From Silene latifolia (lineage: Eukaryota; Streptophyta; Magnoliopsida; Caryophyllales; Caryophyllaceae), in contig NC_133537.1 in assembly GCF_048544455.1 (NCBI RefSeq), positions 16,863,541 to 16,927,540 of the forward strand: a DNA stretch of 64,000 bases. The letters are read 5' to 3'. This document shows positions 53,546 through 64,000 of this stretch, one piece after another. Each line of letters starts with the position of its first letter. Position 1 is the stretch's first letter. The translations under genes were made by a program, and so were the position numbers. Under the pieces are notes generated by a model, which was not told the origin of the DNA, did no database searches, and saw only the letters and a program-made list of their open reading frames with translations.

Positions 53546-55270
53546 ATGGCACCTAAGAAAAGAGTGAGAAAGGGTGATTTGGCCCTCCAACAGGCGGAAA
53601 TGGTGGCGGCAGCGGCGAATGATATGAGCTCCGACCCAGACTTCCCGGACCTCCAATTTGTATCCGTCACTATGAAAGGTAAATTCGTTTTATTCAAACA
53701 ACGTCCCCTCACCCCGACCCGATTCATTGATAGACAATCCATGCGGGAGTTAGGGCTAGACCAAGTGACTCTTGACTTGTTTGAAGGGGTTGGAATGCGG
53801 ATGATGTATGGACTCCATGAAAAAACCTATTCCCGACTCACATGGGAGTTTTTGAGTTCCCTTCGAATTGATAAGCATCGCCAAACCCAAAAGGTAGCGT
53901 TCTTGCATTTCCGTCTGATGAACAAGGACTACTCTTTGACCCTACCGACCTTTGCCTCTTATTTCGGGCTTAACACGAGCCTCCTCACAAGGCACCCAAA
54001 ACCTTTGACCATGGGGCCTTATGGAAGGCCATTACGGGTTTAGACGACCTACCGGGGGTCAAGAGAGCCGCTAATACTGTCCATAATGCAGCTATTCGGG
54101 TTTGGCACTGGTTTATGGGGTGGACTATTTTCGGCCGAGAGGAGAATCACAACTTCCGAACAGAGGAGTTGGAAATTCTCGGGTCTTACCTTTGTTCCAA
54201 CCCCACTACCTTCAAGATCGACATCGCTCACCACTTGGCCCTTACCTTGCAACGCCTTAGCAACTCTCCAGGCCAAACAACTTCTATTGTCGTGGGTGGG
54301 CTCATCACCCACTTAGCGAAGCGACTTAATCGGAGGGTAAACTTGAGTGGTATGAGGTACATTATAGGGGATACCATGCTTTTCAAGAACTACATCCATC
54401 ACAACCTCAATTGGTTAAAGACTAACCCGAACGACGGCCTTGACTATTGGCAAATCCGGGTGAACGGTGTTGACAGAAATTCTATTCCACTTCCTAACCC
54501 CGAGAAGATGAAAGTGGCGCCTAACTCACCACATTATTTGCTTGAAATTGAGAGCCCCGAAGATCCCTCCATTCCCCAACAACAAAATCCCAATCTTCGC
54601 TACACCGTGACCGACCAATCGTCCCCGCGAGACCTACCTTGCGGTATGCTACACCCTCTTCCCCCTTCGTTGCCGGACCTTTCCAACAAGGGGAGGGTTC
54701 CTCTAGTCACTAACCACAACAACCGCCCTCTCTCCACGCCGACCTCATATCCTTTATGGAGGATATGAAGATTAACATGGCAACCGCCGCTAGTGAGCGG
54801 CTTGGTCTTCAACAATGACTAGACCGGATTTACTTTGACCACTCTATCGGTCAATTTCCGGTTTATGATGATTACATGAGGCGCCATTACAAGCACCCTC
54901 CAACCTCCACCCCTCCTACTACCGATTCCCGGATGGCGGGCATCCGGAGGACGGGACCTATCTCTACGGCGACATTAATTTGCGCCCCAACTACTATAGC
55001 GCCCCGGTCTTCCCTACGCCACCTTCCACTCAAGGGGAAGGACAAGATACTAGGTGGTTTGGAGGTGCTCCCTCCATATTTGGAGAGGGAGGTTCTAGCA
55101 TGTCCGGAGGGAGCCATGAGCCCTTTACTGACATCACGGGGGATTTCGGCTCGGACATGCCGATGAACACGGACGACTTCATCCGTGAGTCCGAGTTCGG
55201 GGCCGGTAATGATGATGGTGATGATGATGGCAATGGAGACAGTGATGACGATGAGACCGAGTACGAGTAG
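53546..55270 (+). pseudogene. RT-A env-position ORF (several frameshifts)
   Basis: ATG 53546 opens 165 codons (MAPKKRVRKGDLALQQAEMV, FLSSLRIDKHRQTQKVAFLH, LPTFASYFGLN). A shift between 53974 and 54043 moves to a second frame (GALWKAITGLDDLPG, then HLALTLQRLSNSPGQTTSIV, MRYIIGDTMLFKNYIHHNLN), as in the RT-E homologue. Further breaks near 54740-54960 lead to an acidic C-terminus (NDDGDDDGNGDSDDDETEYE) ending at 55270. There is no signal peptide or membrane segment. The N-terminus is basic (nuclear-signal-like KKRVRKG). Confidence 0.7.
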
Positions 55271-58244
55271 AGCCTAGTAATGAAGGCTCTACTCCCTCCC
55301 TTTCAATCCAAAAGTCAAGTACGATCCCTCCGTTAATCCAAATTCCCTCATTCATGTTTAATTTTTCGCATGCATTTAGCTTAGAAATTCACATAGTTGC
55401 ATTCATCTAGGATTGCATTAGCTTTAAAATTTGTAATATAATGTCACATTTAGCCATTGCATTCACGTCGTATACCTTGCATTGTAATTTAATTATTGCA
55501 TATAGTATAACGCATGCATTGCATTCTTATTTTTTTTAGAAAAAAATCATAAAAAAAATTGAAAAATGACAAAAACCAACAAAAACAAGTTCTTTTATTT
55601 CTCCAACATGCCCTCCCATGTAAATGAATAAGTGTGGGGAGGGCCTAAAAAAAAAACTCAAAAACATGCCTTTTAATTTTTATTTTCCTCCACACATTTA
55701 TTTCCATTTGGAAGTAATGTAAATAAATAAGTGTGGGGAGGAAATTCAAATATTAAAAAAACACCAAAAATATGTCCTTTTAATTTTCAAAAACAAAAAT
55801 ACCAAAAATATGTTATTTTTAATTTCAAAAATAAAAAAATATACAAAAATAAGTTCCTTTCTTTTTCTTATTCACTCCCTATGCTTTTGTCCATTGAAGA
55901 CAATGTACATCTCAAGTGTGGGGAGGGAAATATCCACTCTTGTGAATATTTGTTTATATTTGTAAATACTTTTAAATTTGGTAAAATTTCAAAAAAATCC
56001 ATAAAAAAATTTCATTTGCATTGTATATATATGTCTTATCTAACCTTTGGCATAGCGCATTAAACATTTGAGGCAAAAAGAAGCTAGAAGACCGCTTTGT
56101 ATAATCCTTCCTATCTCTTACTCCTTTTTACTATTCTTTCTTTTTGGTATCTTGAATATTTTGAAGGGAGAATAGGAATTTTGTTGCCTTGGGTGTCTCC
56201 TTGGGAGACCATGTGGATTGTTTGGCGTTGATGCGTGCTGTTAGGATTAGATAATTTGTTGCATGTTTATCTTCATGTTCTCTTGATTCCCGCTTGCATT
56301 TTGTCACATGTATATACGTGTCTTGTTTCTCTTTCGTTGCATTGAGTTTATATATAAATTTTTGAACAAAATTTGGTCTAGGAAGGGAATATGATACCCT
56401 CTATGATGATATTGTCTAGGTCGTGTCTTTCCCCTCTTAGCGGCTTGCACCTTGGAGACCTCCTTGTTAGGGTATTTGCTTGCAAATACCTGGGAAATGA
56501 GGCTAGACCGGAGAGTATTGACCACCTTGTGAGACCATGGACCGTAGACTAGGCCTAGATTTCGACTTAGCTACCTACATGTGATATTTAGAGCCTCCTT
56601 GGGACCGGTACGTCCATACCCGGTCTCCCTTAGGTTTGAGAGTAGGTCTCCTCGCGAGGCGTATCACATCAAAACGCATAAGTGTGTCATTTCGTCCTTA
56701 GGCCATGGATTGCATCTCAATTCTTGTGCACATGATATGAAGCAAAATCAGTTTGAATGAACCTCACATAGCCAAATAGCCTTGTTTTGTCCCTTCCATT
56801 GTCTCTCTTTTTTATTCACCCCTCTGAGCTTAAGCCTTTCCATTTGGCAAACCCAGCAAAATAGCTACATTCCATAACCACCCTTCCTTAATCAAGAATT
56901 GCTCGGTTTTGTAGTTGTGTTGGAGGAGGTGATTTTGGTCATGATGGTGGGTAGTATACATGTCCACTCGGGTCAAAGGTTTGGTGTTTTTGGCATAATA
57001 TATAAATAAGAGGTTTTGAAAAAGAAATGAAAAACAAAATAGAAAAAGGAAAAAGTCATGAAAAATCAAAAAAATGAGTTACTTGTGTTGTATATGTTTG
57101 TTTGTTGTCAAAAAAAAAAAGAAAAAAAAAACAAACGGGGAAAAGGCAAGCAACACCCCTACTCATCATTTAAAGGGGTAGAAAAAGCCGTTGCTAAATA
57201 AAAGGGCAATTTGATGTTTTTCCAAAATGAGTCGGGTTTACACAATTTTTGCATAGCTTGGGAAACCGAGTTTTTGTTAGGGTGTAGACGTTACCATTTG
57301 TTGAAATAAGAGGAGTAATTTTCAAATTTTTCCAATTTGAGTTGGGTTTATACAATTATTGCATAGTTTTGGTGATACATGCTATATTAGGGCATAGACG
57401 TGTCTCATGTGTTGCAATAAGAAATGGGTTACGATGTGTCGGCAATTCTTGATTTGAACTCCACATATCCAAACGGTGCTTGCACCAATCCCGTTTTGTC
57501 CTACTCCCTAGCCCTGTTACATCCCTTGCTTCATACCGTGTGCATTGTTCCATTGTTTGCATTTCATAGGGCATAGGACGATCTTACACATTAGATTGCG
57601 GGCACGTTTTCGCTAGTCGAGTAGTTGAGTGATTTTGGATACTTTTTGGCACAAAAATCACCCGTTCTAAAAATAATATGAGAGATTAGTGGACACCGTG
57701 AGGAATTCGGTAGTCTAGGTCCCCTTAGTCATGGGTCGATTTGGTTGAATCTTGAGTGTGTCATGCAAATCTCGAAGGTTAGGCTTTGCTTCCCCCTTTC
57801 CTGCCTTTGAATTTGTTTCCTAGGCATTTGGTTGTCATTTTGAGGTTGCTTGAGCCACCGCTAGGGCATTGACACCCCGCCAAGACTATGAGATGGTATC
57901 TCCCGACCAAAAACCTTTAATTGTTCAAGGCAAAACGGCCGCTTAGATGAGGAAAGCGGTTTGACTTTTTTTGATGCGTCTTATTTGTCGACTTGTGTTT
58001 AAACGATTGATTGCATCAAAATTTTTGTAGCAAGACCCAACTTGCCTTGCAATAGGGCACTCTCCCCTCATGAGTGTCAAATTGCGAGTTGAAGATTGAG
58101 TGCGCTAATACTCGATCGGCTATTAGTAGAATGGTTGAGTAATGCTTATATTGTGCATGGACTCTTTTTACTTATTGTAGTATTGTCTTTTACTTTGGTT
58201 AAGGACTTACTCGGGGACGAGTAATGTTCAAGTGTGGGGAGGTA
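55271..58244 (+). other. RT-A long untranslated 3' region and polypurine tract
   Basis: 3 kb without a gene, collinear with 42401-45559 of RT-E. AAGTGTGGGGAGG occurs at 55631, 55730 and 55914, and the real tract is AAGTGTGGGGAGGTA at 58230-58244, adjoining the LTR. The A-rich runs and blocks such as CATTTGAGGCAAAAAG are in the same order as in RT-E. Confidence 0.75.
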
Positions 58245-60283
58245 TGATATATGACTCTTTTGCACCATTTTTCCCCTTTATTTTCATACTTACCGACTCC
58301 ATTCGAGTCGGTTTTATACGTCTTCTCCTGCATTTCGTGTCCCAATCCCCGTTACTATGACATTGTGGCTCCCTTGCAGAAATTGAGGCGGATACGGGAG
58401 AAATGAGGCGAGAAAGACGGGTTGACTAAGCTAAGTATGGAAGAAGGAGAAAATGAAGCTGAGAAGTATTCCCGGTAGGCGGCGATCGGTCACCCTACTG
58501 GGAACGCCAAATGTATACGATTCAAGCAACACTAGGCAAAGGGAATTCCCAGCCGGTAGCCCGGCAGCCGGCTACCCGGCTGGGAGAACAATGAGCAAGA
58601 AATGCCATGGAATTTACAGGAACTTCCCAGCCGGTCATAAGGCCGGGAGCCGGTTGACCGGCCGGGATCGGAGTCCCCATGAAGCCAAGACGTCAAGAGG
58701 AAGTCAACGTGCTCCCAGCCGGTTGAGAACCGGCAGCCGATAGCCCAGCCGTAGCTACCTGATGATGTCAAAAATTAATTCAACTTCCAGGAACTTCCCA
58801 GCCGGTCATAAGGCGCAAGAATCGTTGACCGGGCTGGAAACGCACACCCGCATTTTCAAGCCCATTTACAAATCCTACCCTAATCATGGTGCAAACTATA
58901 TATACCCCTTCCCTTAACCATTTGTACACACAACTCTAGATCAAAATTAATTTCCTTTTCCAAGTTTGAATCCTGTTAATTACATTGCTAATCTTTCCTT
59001 AATTAGAATAAGTTCTTTAATTATTCCATCATACTTAGTAGTAGAAATTAGGGTTGTAAGAAGATTGAAGGTTCCTCCTTCCTTATTTTTCAATCCAAAT
59101 TCCTTTCTTGCTATTGAGTTGGTATTATTTCTTTCCCTAATTTCATTTGTTTACATTTGCTTTTCCATTACGTTTTGTTTGATTGTTTATGTTAGGAATT
59201 CAATCTAGTTGTTTGATTGTTGTTATTATCTCTCTTGTTCATCTTTTCTTTGTTCACCATTGTTATTTACATCCAAAGATTGAGTCTTTGATTTCATTAA
59301 GTTGATGATTGAATCCTTGAGTTATTTGTGTTAAAGGCTGTGTCTTTTTTGTCAATCCTATCATTATTAGATTAAATTGTCTTACTTCATACTTTGTGTT
59401 GAATAATTGCATGTTTAGTAGTAGAATTTATTCTCTCATCATGTTTATGCCCAAAGATTCCATCTTTGTTGTTTCTTTTGCTTTTAGGTACATGATTAGT
59501 GAGTAGTCTTTCACTAGGACTCGGTTTGACCAAACATGAGTAATTTCACTAATTGAATCCCATAGAGGCTAATTATTTGGGGAAGTTGGTGAGGGTAGTT
59601 TAGAGGAATGATTTGGTTTATGGATTGATTTTGGGTAGTGTCGATTTGTGACCCTTGTCCACCAACAAGAGTTGGTTAGGTTATGATTTGGATATCCGAA
59701 ATTCGACCCTATTGCTAACCTAGGTTGAGACCGAAAGGAAGAACCTCCGAGAGGAGGAGTGGGATGACCCGGATTACGATGAGTACTTAATGACCTTGAA
59801 CGATTTATTGACCTCCTTGGGAAAGTGCACATTTTTGGGATTGTTGAGTGTTGAGTTAGGGATTCCGACCTTCGAACCCGAGAGGGGGGTTGGTGGGTAG
59901 TGCTAGTGTCCTGTTTCAAACCCGAGAGGGGGGTCTCAGGCGAATTAGAGCCATCTCCTCCTCACCTAGTTACCCTTATGATTAGCCTAGAGATTTAATG
60001 GTGTGAAGTTATGAATTTTTTAGGGGAGAACCGAGTCTTAGGCCTTTAAACTATTTGATTTACAACTTATCATTTATTTTTGCTCATTTACCTATTTCTT
60101 GTTTAGTTTGAATTTCATTTCGTCTTAGGTAGTTTTAGTATAACAAATTCATCCCTTATTGCCGACTTAGCTAAACGATAGGATTAGAACAATTAGTAAT
60201 CTCCTTAACTCCTTGTGGGATCGACCCTCTATTTTGCACAACGATAAATCGTGCACTTGCGAGGTACTATTTGATAACCATCA
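58245..60283 (+). repeat. RT-A 3' LTR
   Basis: 2,039 bp. The hairpin array at about 58469-58840 has lost pairing in units 1 and 5 compared with the 5' LTR. The TATA box is at 58896. A deletion of about 40 bp near 59738 joins AGAACCT to CCGAGAGGAGG. It ends ACCATCA, then the duplication GGCTT. Confidence 0.95.
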
Positions 60284-60288
60284 GGCTT

Positions 60289-60505
60289 ATTTCTCTTTAT
60301 TTTTTTTCTTTTGTAAGAAGTTAAAATGTACATAAATGGATAGAGAATGAATAAGAGGACCCTCTCTAATGTAGACAAAAAATATAGAGAGGAGGATAAA
60401 CATAGTGGAAATGAAGGTGGGTCATACAAAAGGTCATATGTCAAAAAATGAAAGGGTGAAAGAACAAATAAGAGGATCATACAATCCTCTCTATTGTTCA
60501 TGCTC
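60289..60505. mobile_element. Split MITE, right half
   Basis: Right part of the MITE broken by RT-A. The end ATCCTCTCTATTGTTCATGCTC is inverted relative to 8374-8396. TAA follows at 60506-60508. Confidence 0.6.
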
Positions 60506-60551
60506 TAAACCAGAACCAATATTGAGGTATTACATTAGCCGAGGGTAGGAG

Positions 60552-60809
60552 TAGAGGTGGCCAATGGTGCGGGCTGGCTTAGCCCGACTCGTAGTCTGCT
60601 TCTTAACAAGATTACTATCATGGGCTGGCCCGTTGCACCCAGTGGATCGATCTCACCAAAAAGGAAAAAAAAAATACTAATTTCAAGTATTCATGTTTGG
60701 CCGAAGTCAACCATTAGGGAGCCCGACCCGGCCCACTTGTCTTCATGGGTCGGTCTTGGTTGGGCATGCTAGGCTCGGCCGGCCAAAGACAAGCTTGTGG
60801 CCACATCTA
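60552..60809. mobile_element. Possible small hAT-like element
   Basis: Ends TAGAGGTGGCCAA (60552) and its inverted form TTGTGGCCACATCTA (60795-60809), with inner GGGCTGGC/GCCCGAC and GGCTCGGCCGGCC words, enclose 258 bp. No target duplication could be matched, so this is tentative. Confidence 0.35.
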
Positions 60810-60911
60810 ATTACGATTTATGAGTAAACATCGAATTACCAATAACTTTGCCGGGGAAACTGACATTAAATTCTATATTACGGATATTTATCAAAGTTTA
60901 TAATTTTAAAA

Positions 60912-60941
60912 CTAGTTTTGTTACCCGTGAAAATCACGGGT
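60912..60941 (-). mobile_element. Helitron 3' terminus (minus strand)
   Basis: On the minus strand a hairpin (ACCCGTG…CACGGGT, 60923-60941) is followed 7 bp later by CTAG (ending at 60912) and then T, the usual Helitron end: hairpin, CTRR, insertion next to T. The element would extend to the right; no 5' TC end or helicase sequence was identified. Confidence 0.55.
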
Positions 60942-61663
60942 TATCTCTAGGAAACTTAAAAATTTAGATAGTTGATTTTTTTTTTGTGAATATCAAATGA
61001 AATCGAAATTTATTTCATCATTGATACATATTCCCATTCTTTAATTTTGATCATAATCTAATAAAAATTCATAAATTTTAGAATTTTATTATGTACGAAT
61101 TAGAAAACTTTAAAACCAAATTGAAATATTGAAGTTGTTAGTTGTATAAAAAGTGAATTTACCTGTGAAATGTGCATGGCATCAAGAGTTAGCCGCTAAC
61201 CATACCACTTCACCACAAGGTCTTCCTTTCGTACCGCCTACAAAACAAAAGTACAACAAAAAACAATACACAAATTAGTAATTCGTCATTCAAAATTCAA
61301 GTTAAAGAAAATACTGCAATTTTTTATCACCCCCAAATGATTGTTTTGGAGGAAAACAAGTGAGACGGTCTTAAATAGGAGAGGCTAAATAATGCTAATT
61401 TGGAAGTTAAATGATGTACACTAAAACTAATGTTCACAAACTTTAAATGACATAAATATTAATTAGGAAAAAAAAAGCATTCAAAGAGTTGTATATAATG
61501 GGTTGCTTTATATAATCTTTATGTTGGTAGGAATTATTGCAAAATTAGTATGAGAGTTAAATGGAGTAACGGTAAGGCTAGGGTAGGGAATTAGAAGAGA
61601 CTTGTGAGAAAATTCGACGATGCCTTTAACAAAATTATTGGACTTATGTGAAAATTATCGTGG

Positions 61664-61860
61664 GTTGAACTTAAATAATGGTTGAATATAAAATGTCATA
61701 ACTTTACGTTTAAGAATATTATTAAGCTACTCATTTGTTTTTCTTTTCAAGTTTGTGTAATTTTAAATAAATAAATAAATGTTTAACTTTTATGAGCTAT
61801 ATTACTATGAAAAATGTTAATCGGTTCACTAACATTTTTTTTTATTGTAAAATGGGAATT
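61664..61860 (+). repeat. Diverged duplication, copy 1
   Basis: CTTAAATAATGGTTGAA, AAAATGTCATAACTTTACG and TTTAAGAATATTATTAA, then AAAATGTTAATC…TTCACTAACAT, match 62270-62575 in the same order with substitutions and indels. Confidence 0.55.
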
Positions 61861-62161
61861 TTAATTGTAAATTAAGAAATTTTGATGTGAATTTTGGTAA
61901 GTTACATCTTTCTTTTTTTTTTGATTTTTTTAATTCAACCATGAAATATAGTTTGTAATTTGGAAGTTCATGAGTAATAGTTATTAAATGGAGGATTAGT
62001 GAATGGAAACTATTGTAGGTTTAATAGCTATTATAAACTATTGATTCCCATCTTTTAATTTGCCTTTTTATTTATTTTTGAGTTATGAGTATTATTAAAT
62101 AAGATAATTCATTAGTGAGAAGTTCAAGAGGTAAAACAAATAGGAAAAAATGTTAGTGAAA

Positions 62162-62206
<45 letters not shown>

Positions 62207-62216
62207 GTTATTATTA

Positions 62217-62266
<50 letters not shown>

Positions 62267-62267
62267 G
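62162..62267. repeat. ATT trinucleotide microsatellite
   Basis: About 35 repeats of ATT with two ATTGTT interruptions, directly before duplication copy 2. Confidence 0.98.
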
Positions 62268-62269
62268 AT

Positions 62270-62575
62270 CTTAAATAGTGGTTGAAATAAAATGTCGTAC
62301 CTTTACTTTTAAGAATATTATTAAACTTCATAATTATTTTATTTTTAATTAAAAGGGTTTGTATAACGATCTTAAATAAATAGATGTAGGTGTAAATTTT
62401 AAGTGGTATAATTTCAGGAAAGTTAAGTTTAACTTTTTACCAAAAAAAAAATATATAACATTTTCAACCAATATTTCATCATATGAAAATAAATTAAAAA
62501 AAAATTACGAAAAACGTTAATCAATTCATTAACATGTTTTATTACAAAACATTCGATTAAAATGTTAATTTTATA
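62270..62575 (+). repeat. Diverged duplication, copy 2
   Basis: Counterpart of 61664-61860: CTTAAATAGTGGTTGAA, AAAATGTCGTACCTTTAC, AAAACGTTAATCAATTCATT. It is longer because of internal AT-rich insertions. Confidence 0.55.
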
Positions 62576-62697
62576 AGTTAATGATATGTTGTCAACTGTC
62601 ATTAATCATGTAAGCAATATATAAATTAAAATTAGTTAATATTAACCAATCGAAAAATGACATGTGGAATAAAATTAAATGGTATAAGTAGCCTTTT

Positions 62698-62858
62698 TGT
62701 TATGAATATTATTATTATATGGATGTCCATATCTTTTATAATATATTATCTTATGGAAACTCTACCATTGTATGTGTATATATACCCCTCATAATGGAAT
62801 AAGAATACAGTTTAGTCTCTCTTACAATTCTCTCTAATTCTCTATTCCCTTTATTTCA
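62698..62858 (+). repeat. RT-J: copia LTR remnant
   Basis: TGTTATGAATATTATT…CTTTATTTCA, with a TATA box (GTATATATACCCC) at about 62778 and the word CAACACGTTATTAGCACC immediately after, a junction I associate with short-LTR plant copia elements. No gag follows. LTR limits are approximate. Confidence 0.45.
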
Positions 62859-64000
62859 CAACACGTTATTAGCACCAACCCTAACCGACTGAGCGAAGAG
62901 CAATTAACTATCTCACGTAGGATATATTATACAGTAAGATTATATGGTAAGTTGTTGGTTAATTTCGACACACGCTATTCCAAATTGAAAAGTACGTTAG
63001 TTATTACATATCTAGTACTACAATTTATCGTGTAGCACATGACCATCTACTTATGCATAATTGTTGGTTGTTTTGGCGGTTCGTTTGGTAATTTTGTGCG
63101 TTCCTTTTGGGACATATTCACCATGATATTGATAAACATACTTCGATCTGATGATGATAGCGTGTGTAGCTGTGCATCGATCTGCTACATCAAAAATACC
63201 ATTGGTTAAATTGTAAATTTTTGTTGTAGTTAATTGCTTCTAATTATTCTTTCCATCGACTTATTCAGTGGCTAACAAGGACAGACACATTTTTTTGTTC
63301 AATAACATAGTGGTAGCAACTCTAATATTGTACTTTAGTTGAATTGGTGCTTCAATTTTAATTAATTAATTATATGCTTGATAATCGTTGAGGTAAGTTC
63401 CAGGTTTATGGGATGTTTGTATTAAGAAGATCGTTATGGCGAAAGTTTTTCAGAGTCTTGGCATAATTATTGGATATTGAGGTACGTAATCTTCAAAAAA
63501 AAAAAAAAAAAAAAAAAGGAATGTTGTTTAATTGGCAAGTATAATTGACTCGACTTTAGTACTTGAAGTATGAATATTTCATACATATGGTCATTTTTTT
63601 TTATATCATATAATTTTGGGCCTAAAGTTCCAAAAGATTTATTTTACAAAGATGGGATATGTCTATATTATAACTTTGGCCTGAAGTTCAAAGTTTTAAA
63701 GGGGTGTAATAATTTAACACCGTCTCATCAGTACAATATATTCATATTGTACGTATAAGTGTAAGTGGCCAGAAGTCCACGTCTATGAGTAATGAACCGC
63801 TGTTCAATTTAAAGCGATCTTTATGAAAGGCAAATTTATTTGCGAATTGATTCTTGTTCACCTGAAGTTGAACATTATAATGAGATATGAACTTTGATCC
63901 ATTCCTTGAAGTGAATGTGACATCTCATAAAGACTATGTCTGTAGCAGAGATCGAGAATATGGCGTTATGATAAGCCTAACACAGCGGCCTTAATTGAGC
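62859..64000 (+). other. Region after RT-J, no gene seen
   Basis: This could be the leader or interior of RT-J. It holds an A run at 63496-63518 and repeated (G)GCC-T/A-GAAGTYCA words at 63618, 63678, 63766, 63860 and 63903. No open frame above about 60 codons looks coding. Confidence 0.35.

Larger units (their letters stand above)
8564..60283 (+). mobile_element. RT-A: Athila-type Ty3/gypsy element with nested insertions
   Basis: LTRs at 8564-10632 and 58245-60283 both begin TGATATATGACT and end AACCATCA. The 5-bp duplication GGCTT flanks the whole (8559-8563 and 60284-60288). Removing RT-B and RT-C with everything inside them leaves about 15.4 kb: a tRNA-Asp-like primer site, gag, protease, RT, RNase H, integrase, an env-position ORF, a long 3' region and a polypurine tract. 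At least five stops and several frameshifts show that it cannot encode its own proteins now. Order of domains, primer and the CDLGAS protease motif point to Athila. Confidence 0.95.

Noticed and set aside
62095-62331. Poly-isoleucine open frame over the ATT microsatellite
   Set aside because: Translation of a simple repeat.

Overview
The window is plant nuclear DNA, almost certainly from a eudicot with a large, repeat-rich genome. I see no host gene. Nearly everything is transposable-element sequence: stacked LTR retrotransposons with tRNA-Asp or initiator-Met primer sites, plant-type Athila and SIRE polyproteins, Tourist-like MITEs and a Helitron end. All coding sequence belongs to retrotransposons. 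RT-A to RT-J below are my own labels.

Layout. 1-781 is a minus-strand LTR (RT-G). 782-5916 is a non-coding, Tekay-like Ty3/gypsy remnant with its 3' LTR (RT-F). 5917-7153 is a minus-strand copia relic with a gag ORF and a short LTR (RT-H), joined to a second copia LTR/primer-site fragment (RT-I). 7518-7835 is a Tourist-like MITE. A second MITE (8374-8563 plus 60289-60505) is split by a 51.7-kb insertion, RT-A (8564-60283), an Athila-type Ty3/gypsy element with a GGCTT target duplication. RT-A carries two insertions of its own. RT-B (13076-21522, duplication GATGT) lies in its protease region; it is a gag-protease element with no reverse transcriptase. RT-C (23949-51763, duplication ATTAC) lies in its integrase and is a solo copia LTR. 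RT-C is split by RT-D (24101-50235), a SIRE/Maximus-type copia element, and RT-D's third ORF is split by RT-E (32514-47288, duplication GTGAA), a nearly intact Athila-type element. The longest chain is therefore MITE < RT-A < RT-C < RT-D < RT-E. Without its insertions RT-A is about 15.4 kb and RT-D about 11.4 kb, normal sizes for their types. 60506-64000 is AT-rich intergenic DNA with a Helitron 3' end, a possible hAT-like fragment, an ATT microsatellite, a diverged duplication and a copia LTR remnant.

How the parts work together. Within each element the order is LTR promoter, tRNA primer site, gag, protease, reverse transcriptase/RNase H and integrase (the copia order puts integrase before RT), then an extra env-position ORF, a long untranslated 3' region, a polypurine tract and the LTR. 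RT-E is the youngest: its LTRs are almost identical, its primer site matches tRNA-Asp exactly, and its gag-pol frame is broken by one stop codon. RT-A, RT-B and RT-D have several stops and frameshifts.

The most interesting signal is not a gene. At least six different LTR families here carry a cassette of short inverted repeats, different in sequence for each family, in the LTR. In five of them it lies just upstream of the TATA box. Four of them have a second cassette inside the element; in the two Athila-type elements that copy sits between integrase and the env-position ORF. In older elements the cassettes have diverged between paired LTRs far more than the flanking LTR sequence.
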